Source of the DNA: Bacillus sp. AFS073361
GTDB taxonomy: Bacteria; Bacillota; Bacilli; Bacillales; Cytobacillaceae
Assembly: GCF_002567005.1 (NCBI RefSeq)
Contig: NZ_NUZU01000012.1
Span: forward strand, 77,949-141,948
Length of the DNA stretch: 64,000 nucleotides
Direction of reading: 5' to 3'
In this document: one piece after another, positions 1 to 8,738 of the stretch
Position numbering within the stretch: position 1 is the stretch's first letter
How the letters are laid out: every line of letters begins with the position of its first letter
Position numbers and translations under genes: made by a program
The notes under the pieces: model-generated
The model's database searches: none
What the model saw: the letters and a program-made list of their open reading frames with translations, nothing else
What the model was told of the DNA's origin: nothing

Positions 1-132
1 TTTTGATACCAATTTTATTACGGCCTACGATTTTTTTTATATAGTCAGTGGCAACAGGGACTTTACAAGGGGTTTTTTGGTTTGTTCTGTCCCCAGTTCA
101 GCAAGTTTCCACATGATTTCATCTAAGGTCAT
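1..132 (-). pseudogene. DNA alkylation repair protein remnant (internal deletion and frameshift)
   Basis: A good ribosome binding site (GGAGGATGAGAA) precedes ATG at 132 on the minus strand. The first 20 codons read MTLDEIMWKLAELGTEQTKK, which resembles the N-terminus of HEAT-repeat DNA alkylation repair enzymes. That frame then stops at position 37 after only 31 codons. In another frame, the sequence down to the window edge reads CKVPVATDYIKKIVGRNKIG, which resembles the C-terminal tail of the same family (CKVP.A..YI.K). The bulk of the protein, normally around 200 residues, is missing between the two parts. I infer a decayed gene with an internal deletion near the A6 tract at 77-82. The family call rests on remembered motifs and is moderate. 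Confidence 0.45.
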
Positions 133-279
133 TTCTCATCCTCCAATGGGTTGTTGATCTTATTTTATCATCAGTTTGGAACAATTTCCCTTCCTTGTTG
201 TAAAAAGTTAGTTATAATGAAATAGGTTATTTTTGAAAATATTAAGAAAATCAAACTTTATTTAGGAAAAGAGGATATA

Positions 280-1254
280 ATGAGCGAACTTCTACAGTTA
301 TTAAAGCGAGGCAATAAATCCGCCTTATTGGCAGCTATCATTAATACGATTATTTCCATTATTAAAGGGATCGCCTTTATGTTTACAGGCAATGTGGCTA
401 TGTTTGCAGAAACGATGCACAGCCTTGGTGATGCTGCAAACCAGTTTTTCGTGTTTGTCGGCTCAGCCTTAAGTAAAAAGGCACCGACCGAAAAATATCC
501 CAATGGCTTTGGCCGTTTAGTCAACCTTGTTCTTTTGGGTGCCGTATTAATCGTCGGAATTATGGCATTTGAAACCATTAAAGAAGGGTACCACCATGTG
601 GTCCATCCGACAGTGTCCAGCGGTTTTGCCATTAACCTGGTCGTGTTAGCTGTTGCAACCCTTCTAGAGACCTTTGTTTTATTTAAAGCAATGAAAGAGA
701 TTTTACATGATATTGAGGTTGAGGCAACTGGACTTCAAGTGTTTACAAAAAGCTTTGCCAATTTAGGAAAAGCTAAACCTGCAACAAAACTGGTTTTTAT
801 GGAAGATCTAGTTGCAACCATGGGTGGTTTATTAGCGATTATAGCGGTCGTCATTTCTCATTATTCGCCATTCCACCAAATTGAAGGGCTTGCCTCTATG
901 CTGATAGGCGCAATGATGTTCTTTGTGGTTGGCAGGGTCTTTTTGGATAATGCGGCAGGGGTCCTTGGTCAAGCAGATGAAGAAATGGAAAACAAAATTG
1001 GCACACTTGTGATGGAGGATCCTGATGTTAAGGATATTCAAGGAATCACCGTCATTAAAGAGGGTGAGGATCTGCATGTTGAATTAGAAATCGAAGTCGA
1101 TCCAAAATTAACAGTGGCTGCAGCAGATGATATCAAAGATCGATTAGAAGAAAAAATCATGGCAGAAAAAGGCGTCGTTGATGTGACGATTGAGATTGAC
1201 GAGGAAGATGAAGTGATGACTTGGAAGGAACGAAGTGGATCAACCGCCAATTAG
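280..1254 (+). CDS. Cation diffusion facilitator (CDF) family metal efflux transporter
   Basis: This 324-residue inner-membrane protein would export divalent metal cations (Zn, Mn, Co or Fe) in exchange for protons. The HxxxD metal-site motif typical of transmembrane helix 2 is visible as MHSLGDAANQ (H47, D51), and a second acidic motif occurs in MEDLVATMGG. Six hydrophobic segments are followed by a cytoplasmic C-terminal domain of about 80 residues rich in acidic and beta-type sequence, the usual CDF regulatory domain. ATG is preceded by AGAGGA. The gene stands alone between an alkylation repair remnant and a DUF3231 gene. The metal cannot be told from the sequence. Confidence 0.85.
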   Translation: MSELLQLLKRGNKSALLAAIINTIISIIKGIAFMFTGNVAMFAETMHSLGDAANQFFVFVGSALSKKAPTEKYPNGFGRLVNLVLLGAVLIVGIMAFETIKEGYHHVVHPTVSSGFAINLVVLAVATLLETFVLFKAMKEILHDIEVEATGLQVFTKSFANLGKAKPATKLVFMEDLVATMGGLLAIIAVVISHYSPFHQIEGLASMLIGAMMFFVVGRVFLDNAAGVLGQADEEMENKIGTLVMEDPDVKDIQGITVIKEGEDLHVELEIEVDPKLTVAAADDIKDRLEEKIMAEKGVVDVTIEIDEEDEVMTWKERSGSTAN

Positions 1255-1370
1255 AGAATGCCCCCACCGTAGATAAAACACAATTGGACTTTCTTCGGTC
1301 TTAACAGAACGAATAAAGCCGTTTTTAAGTGGAATTCTATTCTGTAAGGATATTTAGGGGGGAACTAAGG

Positions 1371-2366
1371 GTGGAACACAATATACGCTTAACTAGTGCG
1401 GAAATCGGGGGATTATGGGCTACGTATATTCAGGAGAATATGTCAGTTTGTTTGATTATCTATTTTCTTCATCACAATCAAGATGAAGAGATTAAAAAAA
1501 TTCTCCAACAGGCATATGAAATATCTGAGGGCCATATTCAAAAGATCACGACCATTTTAAATAAGGAAGGCATTCCAATTCCTGATGGATTTTCTGAAAA
1601 GGATCTTAATTTATCTGCCCCGCCATTATTTTATGATATGTTTGGCCTCAGTTTTATTTATATGATGAGCCGCATGAGTATGATTAACACCGGTTTTATC
1701 ACGGCAAATGTAGCTAGAAAAGATGTGATGGATTTCTTTGTTACGATGGTTCAGCAAAATTCTTTGTTATACCAGGAATCCACAAATCTTATGCTTTCGA
1801 AAGGAACCTATGACCGTCCGCCGATGATTCCCTATCCGAAAGATGTGAAATACATTGAAAAACTGTCTTATTTAAGTGGATTCGGGAAAAAAAGACCGTT
1901 AAACGTGGCTGAAATTACAGAAATTCATTTTAATACCGAACGGAATTATTTTTCAATCCTCCTATGTACGGGATTACTTCAGGTGGTTTCAGACAAGGAA
2001 ATCCATCATTATATTGAGGAAGGTAAGAAAATATCTGAAAAGCAAATCAAAACCTTCAACGATATCCTTTTGAAAGAGGAGCTGCTTGGGAATGTGTCAA
2101 CAAGTATGGAAGTGACGGATTCTACAGTTTCTCCTTTTTCAGATAAACTTGTGGTCACACTTTTCCATTCATTGAACGCTATAGACATTACCCTTATTGG
2201 GCATGCATTGTCATTGTCAATGAGATCAGATTTGGCTTCCTATTATCAAAAGTACATTCTGGAAATTATGGTTTATTCGGCTAAAGGTTTTGATCTTATG
2301 GTTGATCGAGGTTGGGCCCAACTGCCGCCGCATGCGCCAAGTCGAAGGGATCTCCAGAAATTATAA
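1371..2366 (+). CDS. DUF3231 family protein
   Basis: A 331-residue protein of the DUF3231 family, which is common in spore-formers and has no established biochemical role. The sequence shows two related halves, each of mostly helical segments with LTSAEIGGLWATYIQE and later LNVAEITEIHFNTERNYF, consistent with duplicated ferritin-like helical bundles. I chose GTG at 1371 because AGGGGGG lies at good spacing before it; the upstream GTG at 1329 has no ribosome binding site. It is followed by a strong bidirectional terminator shared with the convergent thioesterase gene. Confidence 0.75.
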   Translation: MEHNIRLTSAEIGGLWATYIQENMSVCLIIYFLHHNQDEEIKKILQQAYEISEGHIQKITTILNKEGIPIPDGFSEKDLNLSAPPLFYDMFGLSFIYMMSRMSMINTGFITANVARKDVMDFFVTMVQQNSLLYQESTNLMLSKGTYDRPPMIPYPKDVKYIEKLSYLSGFGKKRPLNVAEITEIHFNTERNYFSILLCTGLLQVVSDKEIHHYIEEGKKISEKQIKTFNDILLKEELLGNVSTSMEVTDSTVSPFSDKLVVTLFHSLNAIDITLIGHALSLSMRSDLASYYQKYILEIMVYSAKGFDLMVDRGWAQLPPHAPSRRDLQKL

Positions 2367-2367
2367 G

Positions 2368-2397
2368 AAGGTTCGCGAATTTCGCGAACCTTTTCTG
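2368..2397. terminator. Bidirectional rho-independent terminator
   Basis: A perfect 12-bp inverted repeat (AAGGTTCGCGAA, one central T, TTCGCGAACCTT) at 2368-2392 is followed by TTTT. It lies two bases after the stop of the DUF3231 gene and can also serve the convergent thioesterase gene. Confidence 0.85.
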
Positions 2398-2454
2398 CGC
2401 TTGCGCTTTTCTTATTGTCTATCCCCTGATCAAGACGCTTGCGCTTTTCTTATT
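2398..2454 (-). repeat. Dispersed stop-codon-associated repeat, duplicated copy
   Basis: CGCTTGCGCTTTTCTTATT occurs at 2398-2416 and again at 2436-2454, 38 bp apart. On the minus strand this reads AATAAGAAAAGCGCAAGCG, and the TAA of the inner copy is the stop codon of the thioesterase gene. The motif is related to the copies at 26724-26770, 52711-52782 and 53844-53876. Confidence 0.6.
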
Positions 2455-2962
2455 CCCATGGTTTATGTACTGTTAGTACGCTTGCGAGGTCTTTGCTGCT
2501 TGTTCTGTGTTCTTTCCGCTTGGCTGCTCTTTCTTTTCCTGTTTCAAACAGCTTTTTTTCTTCTTCCGTTTCGGGGATGATACCTGGCACCTTTGTTGGC
2601 TTGCCGTTGTCATCTAATGCGACAAAGGTTAAAAAAGCGGTGGCTGCAATTTTTCTCTCCCCTGACATGAGATTCTCCGCGATTACTTTAACGAAAATCT
2701 CCATCGAGGAGGTTCCTGTCGAAGAAACATACGTTTCAATGCATACAGAATCCTTTGGTGTAATCGGACTAAGAAAGTCGACCGAATCAATTGAAGCCGT
2801 GACACACTCCGCTCTTGAATGTCTGACCGCAGAAATGGAGGCGATCATATCGATATCGCTGATTAACTTCCCGCCAAACAAAGTATTATGGTTATTTACA
2901 TCATTAGGAAAAATCCTGCTCGTTCTTACCACCCGAGTCTCATTACATGTTTTTGCTTCCAT
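2450..2962 (-). CDS. Hotdog-fold acyl-CoA thioesterase (YkhA-like)
   Basis: This 170-residue single-hotdog-domain enzyme should hydrolyse acyl-CoA thioesters in the cytoplasm. The active-site region is clear: NDVNNHNTLFGGKLISDID (residues 20-38), with the Asn-His-x-x-Leu-Phe-Gly-Gly motif and the following Asp typical of the BACH/YkhA group. The C-terminal 30 residues are charged and probably outside the fold. The gene is convergent with the DUF3231 gene and divergent from nadE. Its stop codon coincides with the end of a dispersed repeat. Substrate chain length cannot be predicted. Confidence 0.85.
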   Translation of the reverse strand: MEAKTCNETRVVRTSRIFPNDVNNHNTLFGGKLISDIDMIASISAVRHSRAECVTASIDSVDFLSPITPKDSVCIETYVSSTGTSSMEIFVKVIAENLMSGERKIAATAFLTFVALDDNGKPTKVPGIIPETEEEKKLFETGKERAAKRKEHRTSSKDLASVLTVHKPWE

Positions 2963-3086
2963 CCTAATCCCTCCTGAAATGTCTTTGTTAATTTACCCAT
3001 TTTACTATTTTCTCACCGTTTTAGTGAAATCTAAACATTTGTGGTACATTAGTTAATATATAGATTGTTTGTCAGGAGGTACAGAA

Positions 3087-3908
3087 ATGAGTTTACAAGC
3101 ACAGATTATGAAGGATCTAAATGTGAGTCCGACGATTCAACCGCAAGAGGAAATTAGAAAACGGATCGATTTTTTAAAAAAATACCTGTTAAAGACGAAG
3201 GCCAAGGGCTATGTACTGGGAATAAGCGGGGGGCAGGATTCATCTCTGGCTGGGCGACTCGCCCAACTAGCGGTGGAGGAGCTTCGGAATGAAGGGACAG
3301 AAGCTTTGTTTATCGCTGTCCGTCTGCCATATGGCATCCAGCATGATGAGGAAGACGCTAAACGGTCGTTAGCTTTTATTCGCGCCGATCGGGAGACAGT
3401 TTTTAACATTAAATCAGCAGTAGATGAAGTCCAAAAAGAATATGATGCCAGCTATCAAGGGGCACCGTTAAGTGATTATCAAAAGGGAAATGTCAAGGCA
3501 AGGATGAGGATGATTGCTCAATATGCAGTCGGCGGCATGGAAGGTCTGCTTGTGATTGGCACAGACCATGCAGCGGAAGCAGTAACAGGTTTCTATACGA
3601 AGTACGGTGATGGCGGGGCAGATATTCTTCCGCTGAGCGGATTATCAAAGCGGCAGGGGAAAGTCCTATTAAAAGAACTAGGTGCGGACGAACGCTTATA
3701 TTTAAAAACACCTACGGCGGACCTTCTGGATCAAAAGCCTGGTCAGGCCGACGAAACAGAATTAGGGATTACCTACGATGAACTTGATGACTATTTGGAA
3801 GGGAAGTCTGTTTCAAAAGAGGTTGCTGATAAAATAGAAAAACGCTACCTAATGACAGAACATAAACGCCAACTGCCAACAACGATGTTCGATGAGTGGT
3901 GGAAATAA
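3087..3908 (+). CDS. nadE: NH3-dependent NAD+ synthetase
   Basis: NadE catalyses the last step of NAD synthesis, ATP-dependent amidation of deamido-NAD with ammonia. From ATG 3087 (preceded by CAGGAGG at 3073-3079) it is 273 residues, the length of Bacillus NadE; the upstream in-frame start at 3069 lies before that ribosome binding site. The ATP pyrophosphatase P-loop SGGQDSS is at residues 47-53. Further hallmarks are [20 protein letters not shown] and the deamido-NAD contact region [15 protein letters not shown]. There is no glutaminase domain, so it is the ammonia-dependent form. Confidence 0.95.
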   Translation: MSLQAQIMKDLNVSPTIQPQEEIRKRIDFLKKYLLKTKAKGYVLGISGGQDSSLAGRLAQLAVEELRNEGTEALFIAVRLPYGIQHDEEDAKRSLAFIRADRETVFNIKSAVDEVQKEYDASYQGAPLSDYQKGNVKARMRMIAQYAVGGMEGLLVIGTDHAAEAVTGFYTKYGDGGADILPLSGLSKRQGKVLLKELGADERLYLKTPTADLLDQKPGQADETELGITYDELDDYLEGKSVSKEVADKIEKRYLMTEHKRQLPTTMFDEWWK

Positions 3909-3919
3909 TCTACAGACAG

Positions 3920-3949
3920 GAGACTGCTACATGAGCAGTCTCTTTTTAT
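3920..3949 (+). terminator. Rho-independent terminator of nadE
   Basis: GAGACTGCT and AGCAGTCTC form a perfect 9-bp stem with a 5-nt loop, followed by TTTTT, 12 bases after the nadE stop. Confidence 0.9.
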
Positions 3950-4017
3950 ATTTCGAAAAATTGATTAGATGTCTGACTAATTCACCACTCTAATACTTTA
4001 TTAGAATAAAATTTCCA

Positions 4018-4046
4018 TTGACACAATCCTGTCCGGGTTCTATATT
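4018..4046 (+). promoter_or_regulatory. SigA-type promoter for the amino-acid permease gene
   Basis: TTGACA (4018-4023), a 17-bp spacer and TATATT (4041-4046) make a near-consensus vegetative promoter. The leader to the permease start is about 80 nt and AT-rich. Confidence 0.75.
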
Positions 4047-4134
4047 TATAAAGCAAATTAATATTTATTCAACAAAACACTAAAAGATCATTATTTTAAA
4101 ATAAATCACACGAATTAAAGAGAGGGATTACACC

Positions 4135-5565
4135 ATGGGGAACGCTAATAAATTAGGATTTTGGGTATTAACCGCTCTTGTTGTCGGAAACATGGTCGGG
4201 TCAGGGATATTTATGCTGCCAAGCTCGCTTTCTGAAGCAGCTAGTCCTGCTGGTGTCATCTCAGCATGGCTTGTAACAGGACTTGGTGTATTAATGACCG
4301 CTCTTGTATTTGGTAACCTTGCGAACAGAAAACCAAATATAACTGGCGGTCCACAAATTTATGCGAAGGAACTATTTAAAGCAGGATCACATGCTTCCAC
4401 TTTATCAGGTTTTATGTCATCTTGGGGATACTGGATAGGTAATCTAGCTGGGAATGTTGCAATGATTACCACCTTTGCGGGTTATTTATCAACCTTTTTC
4501 CCTATTTTAACAAGCCAAGCAGACTGGTTTACGATTGGCGGATTTACACTTAAGGTCGGTAATGGATTAACTTTTCTTGTCTGTTCCCTGCTGCTATGGG
4601 GAACTCACTTCATCATCCTGCGAGGAATGGAAAGTGCGGGAAAGTTGAATTTTATAGCAACTGCAGCGAAGGTTGCCGGATTCTTTATTATCATTCTTGT
4701 CGGCTTATTTGCCTTTCAAAAAAGCAATATCCTTCCATTTATGGCCGTTAGAATGGATGAGGCCGGCCATACGATTGGCATGATGAGCCAAATAAAGAAT
4801 GCTGCTGTTAATACCTTGTGGGCATTTATTGGTGTGGAATCTGCCGTTGTGTTTGCATCTCGTGCGAAAAAACAAATGGATGTGAAACGTGCGACAATCC
4901 TGGGCTTATTTATCGCTCTTGGAATTTACATCGGTATCAGCACTTTAGTGATGGGAATGTTAGATCAAAACACGCTTATCCATTCAGATAAGCCGCTCAT
5001 TGATGCCATTTCATCAGTTTTAGGACCAATTGCCGGGAAAGTTTTAGCCGGGATTGGGTTAATTAGCTTGTTTGGTTCAACGATTGGCTGGTTAATGCTA
5101 AGTGCGGAAGTCCCTTTTCAAGCGGCAAAGCAGGGATTATTCATTCCTGCATTTAAAAAAGAGAACAAAAAAGGTCTTCCATTATTTTCTATGATTGTCT
5201 CAAATGGTTTAGGTCAACTGTTTATCTTTTCAACGGTTTCAAGTTCCATTTCTGACGCCTTTGGATTTGTCATTGTTATTGCAACGTTAGCATACTTGGT
5301 ACCTTACTTTATCTCCTCCGTCTATCAATTGAAATTAGTTGTAACCGGGGAGACCTATAATGGCGATCGTTCGAGAATTACAGACGGTCTGATTGCCCTG
5401 CTTTCCACTATTTATTCTGTATGGGTGATTATCGCTGGAACGGCAGATTTTAAAACCTTCACTTACGGAATGATTTTACTTGCGAGCGGTATCCTCTTTT
5501 ATGGTCCACTGTTGAGAAGAAAAAAGGAAGTAATGGTCGAACGCAAAAAAGCTTTATCAGCATAA
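4135..5565 (+). CDS. Basic amino acid/polyamine antiporter (APC superfamily)
   Basis: A 476-residue cytoplasmic-membrane transporter with about 12-13 hydrophobic segments. The N-terminal VVGNMVGSGIFMLPSSL is the conserved first-helix substrate/ion motif (G[SA]GIF) of the APC superfamily. The closest groups by overall look are the arginine/ornithine or lysine antiporters (ArcD/YvsH-like), but the substrate cannot be assigned. The ATG is preceded by AGAGAGGGAT. It is a single gene with its own promoter and terminator, just upstream of the cystine importer operon. Confidence 0.8.
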   Translation: MGNANKLGFWVLTALVVGNMVGSGIFMLPSSLSEAASPAGVISAWLVTGLGVLMTALVFGNLANRKPNITGGPQIYAKELFKAGSHASTLSGFMSSWGYWIGNLAGNVAMITTFAGYLSTFFPILTSQADWFTIGGFTLKVGNGLTFLVCSLLLWGTHFIILRGMESAGKLNFIATAAKVAGFFIIILVGLFAFQKSNILPFMAVRMDEAGHTIGMMSQIKNAAVNTLWAFIGVESAVVFASRAKKQMDVKRATILGLFIALGIYIGISTLVMGMLDQNTLIHSDKPLIDAISSVLGPIAGKVLAGIGLISLFGSTIGWLMLSAEVPFQAAKQGLFIPAFKKENKKGLPLFSMIVSNGLGQLFIFSTVSSSISDAFGFVIVIATLAYLVPYFISSVYQLKLVVTGETYNGDRSRITDGLIALLSTIYSVWVIIAGTADFKTFTYGMILLASGILFYGPLLRRKKEVMVERKKALSA

Positions 5566-5575
5566 TATTTTATTT

Positions 5576-5608
5576 AACCTATCAGAACGCCTCTGATAGG
5601 TTTTATTT
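5576..5608 (+). terminator. Rho-independent terminator of the permease gene
   Basis: AACCTATCAGA and TCTGATAGGTT form a perfect 11-bp stem with the loop ACGCC, followed by a T-rich tract. Confidence 0.9.
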
Positions 5609-5672
5609 TGTAAATTAGGGGTAAAATAATGATAATTTCGATAAGAACAATCAAAATTAGGGGGTTACATCA

Positions 5673-6503
5673 GTGAAAAAACTTACCATCATCTTTGCAC
5701 TATTATTAAGTTTTATGTTTGTCCTGTCAGCTTGCGGCAAGGATAATGCCGATAAAGATAAAAACAAAGCTGACAACAAGACTGCTGAAAAGGCAGATAA
5801 AGATTTATTGAAAAAGGTAAAAGATGAGGGAAAATTATTAATAGGTACAGAAGGTACGTATCCACCATTCACTTTCCATGACACTAGCGGCAATCTAACT
5901 GGATTTGACGTGGACCTTGCGAAAGAGGTAGCTAAACGTATTGGGGTAAAACCTGAATTTAAAGAAACACAGTGGGATGCGATGTTTGCAGGATTAGATG
6001 CCAAGCGTTTTGATATGATTGCTAACGAAGTTGGGATTCGCCCAGACCGTCAAGAGAAGTATGATTTCTCTAATCCATATATTACATCCGCAGGTGTCCT
6101 GATTGTCCATAAAGATAACGATAAAGTCAAAGCCTTTGAAGATATTAAAGGTCTAAATGCAGCTCAATCATTGACAAGTAATTACGCAGATATGGCAAAG
6201 AAATATGGAGCGAAAATAGTTGGAGTGGATGGTTTCCAACAAGCAGTTGAACTTCTTGCCCAAAAACGTGTCGATGTGACGATTAATGATAAGCTTTCAT
6301 TTTTAGATTACAAAAAACAGAAGCCTGATGCGCCAATTAAGGTTGTGGCAACAGCTGATGATGCTTCTTCCAGTGGGTTCATGTTTAGAAAGAATAGCGA
6401 CACACTCGTAGATGAAGTAAACAAGGCGCTAAAAGAAATAATTGACGATGGCACCTACAAAAAAATCTCTGAGAAATGGTTTGGTGAAGATGTACTTAAA
6501 TAG
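5673..6503 (+). CDS. tcyA: L-cystine ABC transporter, substrate-binding lipoprotein
   Basis: This 276-residue lipoprotein binds L-cystine outside the membrane for the TcyBC importer. The signal peptide ends in a lipobox (VLSACGK, Cys21). The mature part is a type-3 solute-binding domain with [32 protein letters not shown] and the SAQSLTSN-type hinge segment (here [13 protein letters not shown]), all very close to B. subtilis TcyA. The start is GTG after an AGGGGGTT site. The 3' end overlaps tcyB by 14 bp, which suggests translational coupling. Confidence 0.88.
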   Translation: MKKLTIIFALLLSFMFVLSACGKDNADKDKNKADNKTAEKADKDLLKKVKDEGKLLIGTEGTYPPFTFHDTSGNLTGFDVDLAKEVAKRIGVKPEFKETQWDAMFAGLDAKRFDMIANEVGIRPDRQEKYDFSNPYITSAGVLIVHKDNDKVKAFEDIKGLNAAQSLTSNYADMAKKYGAKIVGVDGFQQAVELLAQKRVDVTINDKLSFLDYKKQKPDAPIKVVATADDASSSGFMFRKNSDTLVDEVNKALKEIIDDGTYKKISEKWFGEDVLK

Positions 6504-7188
6504 TATTTTTGCTGACCCAGAAAGAATGGACAGGTTAATTGAGATTGCAAAGACTTCCCTCCAGCCGCTGCTGGAGGGTGCTGTTATGAATACCATTCCA
6601 TTAACCATCATTTCATTTATAATTGGGATTATTTTGGCTGTGCTCACCGCGCTTGCCCGAATTTCTCACGGAAAACTATTTCAAGGAATTGCCAGGGTAT
6701 ATGTTTCAGCCATTCGCGGAACACCATTACTTGTTCAGTTATTCATAATTTTCTATGGACTTCCTAATATAGGAGTTACCTTGGATCCATTTATATCCGC
6801 AGTCATTGGTTTTTCCCTAAGTGTTGGGGCCTATGCTTCAGAAGTTATTCGGGCTGCAATTATCTCCATTCCTAAGGGACAATGGGAAGCAGCTTATTCA
6901 ATTGGAATGACCTACAACCAGGCATTGAAAAGAATCATCCTGCCGCAGGCAACAAGAGTATCTATACCGCCATTATCGAATTCTTTTATTAGTCTTGTAA
7001 AAGACACTTCACTTGCATCAGTTGTCCTTGTAACAGAGATGTTTCGCCGGGCTCAAGAAATTGCTTCAACTACCTATGAATTTTTATTGGTATATGTAGA
7101 AGCAGCGCTAATTTATTGGGTTATTTGCTTTTTCCTTTCGATCTTGCAAGGATCCTTGGAAAAGAGAATGGACCGGTATACGTCTTAA
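6490..7188 (+). CDS. tcyB: L-cystine ABC transporter permease
   Basis: A membrane permease of 232 residues if translated from ATG 6490, inside the last codons of tcyA. An upstream TTG at 6442 is in frame, but it would give an unusual N-terminal extension. It has about five hydrophobic helices and the EAA motif region [20 protein letters not shown] that docks the ATPase, as in polar amino-acid permeases of the His/Glu/Gln/Cys family. It lies between the binding protein and ATPase genes of the same operon. Confidence 0.88.
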   Translation: MYLNSIFADPERMDRLIEIAKTSLQPLLEGAVMNTIPLTIISFIIGIILAVLTALARISHGKLFQGIARVYVSAIRGTPLLVQLFIIFYGLPNIGVTLDPFISAVIGFSLSVGAYASEVIRAAIISIPKGQWEAAYSIGMTYNQALKRIILPQATRVSIPPLSNSFISLVKDTSLASVVLVTEMFRRAQEIASTTYEFLLVYVEAALIYWVICFFLSILQGSLEKRMDRYTS

Positions 7189-7203
7189 TGAGGGAGTTAT
7201 ACG

Positions 7204-7938
7204 ATGATTTCAATTAAAGGATTATATAAGCAATTTGGTCAATTAGAGGTCTTAAAAGGTATCGACCTTCTCGTTGAAAAGGGAAAAGTGGTTGTTGTCA
7301 TCGGTCCATCCGGTTCAGGTAAAACCACGATGCTCCGCTGTTTAAATGTACTCGAAACTCCGAATCAAGGAGTCATTTCCATTGAGGGACAGAGCTTGGA
7401 CTTTTCGAAAAATGTCCCGAAAAAACAAATCTCCTCGTTCCGTCGCTTAACCGGAATGGTTTTTCAAAGCTATAATCTGTTCCCGCACAAGACTGCACTT
7501 CAAAATGTTATGGAAGGGCCGATTATTGTCAAAGGGGAGAGAAAAGAGGAGGCACGGAAAAAAGCCCAGGCACTCCTTGAAAAAGTTGGACTAGGTGATA
7601 AGCAGGATTATTTTCCCGCTCAGCTTTCCGGCGGTCAGCAGCAACGTGTGGGTATTGCCCGGGCACTTGCCATGGAACCGGAAGTGATGCTCTTTGATGA
7701 GCCTACTTCTGCACTTGACCCCGAACTTGTCGGTGAGGTGTTAAAAGTTATGAAGGACCTGGCTAGGGAAGGCATGACAATGATTGTGGTCACCCATGAA
7801 ATGCGCTTTGCCCGTGAAGCGGCAGATGAGGTTATTTTCATGGATCAAGGTGTGATTGTCGAGAGGAACAAGCCAGAAGAAATCTTCACCAATCCAAAAG
7901 AAGAACGAACGAAGAAGTTCTTGAATATGATTCAATAA
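7204..7938 (+). CDS. tcyC: L-cystine ABC transporter ATP-binding protein
   Basis: The 244-residue ATPase that powers TcyAB. Walker A is GPSGSGKT (residues 34-41), the ABC signature is LSGGQQQR, Walker B is [12 protein letters not shown] and the switch histidine is in VVTHEM. It starts 15 bp after tcyB, behind a GAGGGAG site. This is the last gene of the operon, followed at once by a terminator. Confidence 0.9.
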   Translation: MISIKGLYKQFGQLEVLKGIDLLVEKGKVVVVIGPSGSGKTTMLRCLNVLETPNQGVISIEGQSLDFSKNVPKKQISSFRRLTGMVFQSYNLFPHKTALQNVMEGPIIVKGERKEEARKKAQALLEKVGLGDKQDYFPAQLSGGQQQRVGIARALAMEPEVMLFDEPTSALDPELVGEVLKVMKDLAREGMTMIVVTHEMRFAREAADEVIFMDQGVIVERNKPEEIFTNPKEERTKKFLNMIQ

Positions 7939-7939
7939 G

Positions 7940-7972
7940 GTGTTGTAGCTAAATGCTATGGCACTTTTTTAT
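7940..7972 (+). terminator. Rho-independent terminator of tcyABC
   Basis: GTGTTGTAGC and GCTATGGCAC pair over 10 positions including G-U pairs, with a 5-nt loop, followed by six T. Confidence 0.8.
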
Positions 7973-8061
7973 TTTGTAAGACAATGATACTATCAGCTTG
8001 GCAGGATTTTCAACTAGAGCTATCGAAATATTTAATAAAATAGGTAAATTATAGAAAAAGA

Positions 8062-8090
8062 TGAAACTTTTTCATTATTCAACCGTATAA
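8062..8090 (+). promoter_or_regulatory. SigW promoter of yuaF-floT
   Basis: TGAAAC (8062-8067), a 16-bp spacer and CGTATAA (8084-8090) match the SigW consensus for cell-envelope stress (TGAAAC-N16-CGTA). In B. subtilis the yuaF-floT-yuaI operon is a known SigW target. Confidence 0.88.
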
Positions 8091-8182
8091 AAGGTAGATA
8101 CATAGGAAGGGATGGATGCATATGGATGAGGGTGGTGTTTCGTATAATTAGAATGATAAATAAATAAGAAGGATGGATGCGC

Positions 8183-8725
8183 ATGGAACCATTCAGCATT
8201 CCTTTAGAAACGATTTATTTATATGGATTAATAATCTCGGGAATAGTCACAGTTTTATATGTTTTGTTTGCCGATGTTTTTCATTTTCATGGGGCTGGCG
8301 ATGGATTCAATTTTCTAAATCCTGTCTTAGTCTTTGCTTTCGTGACTATTCTGTCAGCAAGCGGTTATCTGTTTGAAAGGCTCTCATCTATTCACTATTT
8401 ACTTATTTTAGGCATTTCTGCCGTGATTGCGTTCATTGTTGTGACGTTATTAAATGTCTTTGTGCTCATTCCTCTCTCGTCTGCTGAGGAATCACTTGTC
8501 TATAAAGAATCAGACTTGCGGGGCCGAGTGGGGACGGTGATCACGACCATTCCTGTTGATGGTTTTGGGGAAGTGATGATTGACAGTACAAGCGGCAGAA
8601 TTGCTAAGCCAGCAGCGAGTTTTGATGGTGACCTCATCAAGAGTGGGACAAAAGTGCTGATTGTGCAGGTAGAAAAGGGTGTCCTGCAGGTGACGGTTCA
8701 TCATCAACTAGAAAGCTTTTTATAG
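8183..8725 (+). CDS. yuaF: NfeD-family membrane protein, flotillin partner
   Basis: A 180-residue protein with about four hydrophobic segments in the first 110 residues and a C-terminal OB-fold-like NfeD domain (SDLRGRVGTVITTIPVDGFGEV). NfeD2-type proteins are membrane partners of flotillins in lipid microdomain organisation. ATG 8183 is preferred because AAGGA lies 9 bp upstream; ATG 8177 is only 3 bp from it. It is followed 13 bp later by floT, the same arrangement as in B. subtilis. A near copy of the GGATGGATGC start context occurs at 8110-8119 and leads only to a few codons. Confidence 0.85.
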   Translation: MEPFSIPLETIYLYGLIISGIVTVLYVLFADVFHFHGAGDGFNFLNPVLVFAFVTILSASGYLFERLSSIHYLLILGISAVIAFIVVTLLNVFVLIPLSSAEESLVYKESDLRGRVGTVITTIPVDGFGEVMIDSTSGRIAKPAASFDGDLIKSGTKVLIVQVEKGVLQVTVHHQLESFL

Positions 8726-8738
8726 GGGGGGTTAAGAG

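Noticed and set aside
2290..3056. Plus-strand ORFs opposite the thioesterase gene
   Set aside because: They are shadows of the minus-strand gene, without ribosome binding sites or family features.
8110..8151. Short upstream ORFs before yuaF (starts in GGATGGATGC and ATGGATGAGG)
   Set aside because: They are only 5-9 codons long. The copy of the start context may be chance, though a leader peptide cannot be excluded.
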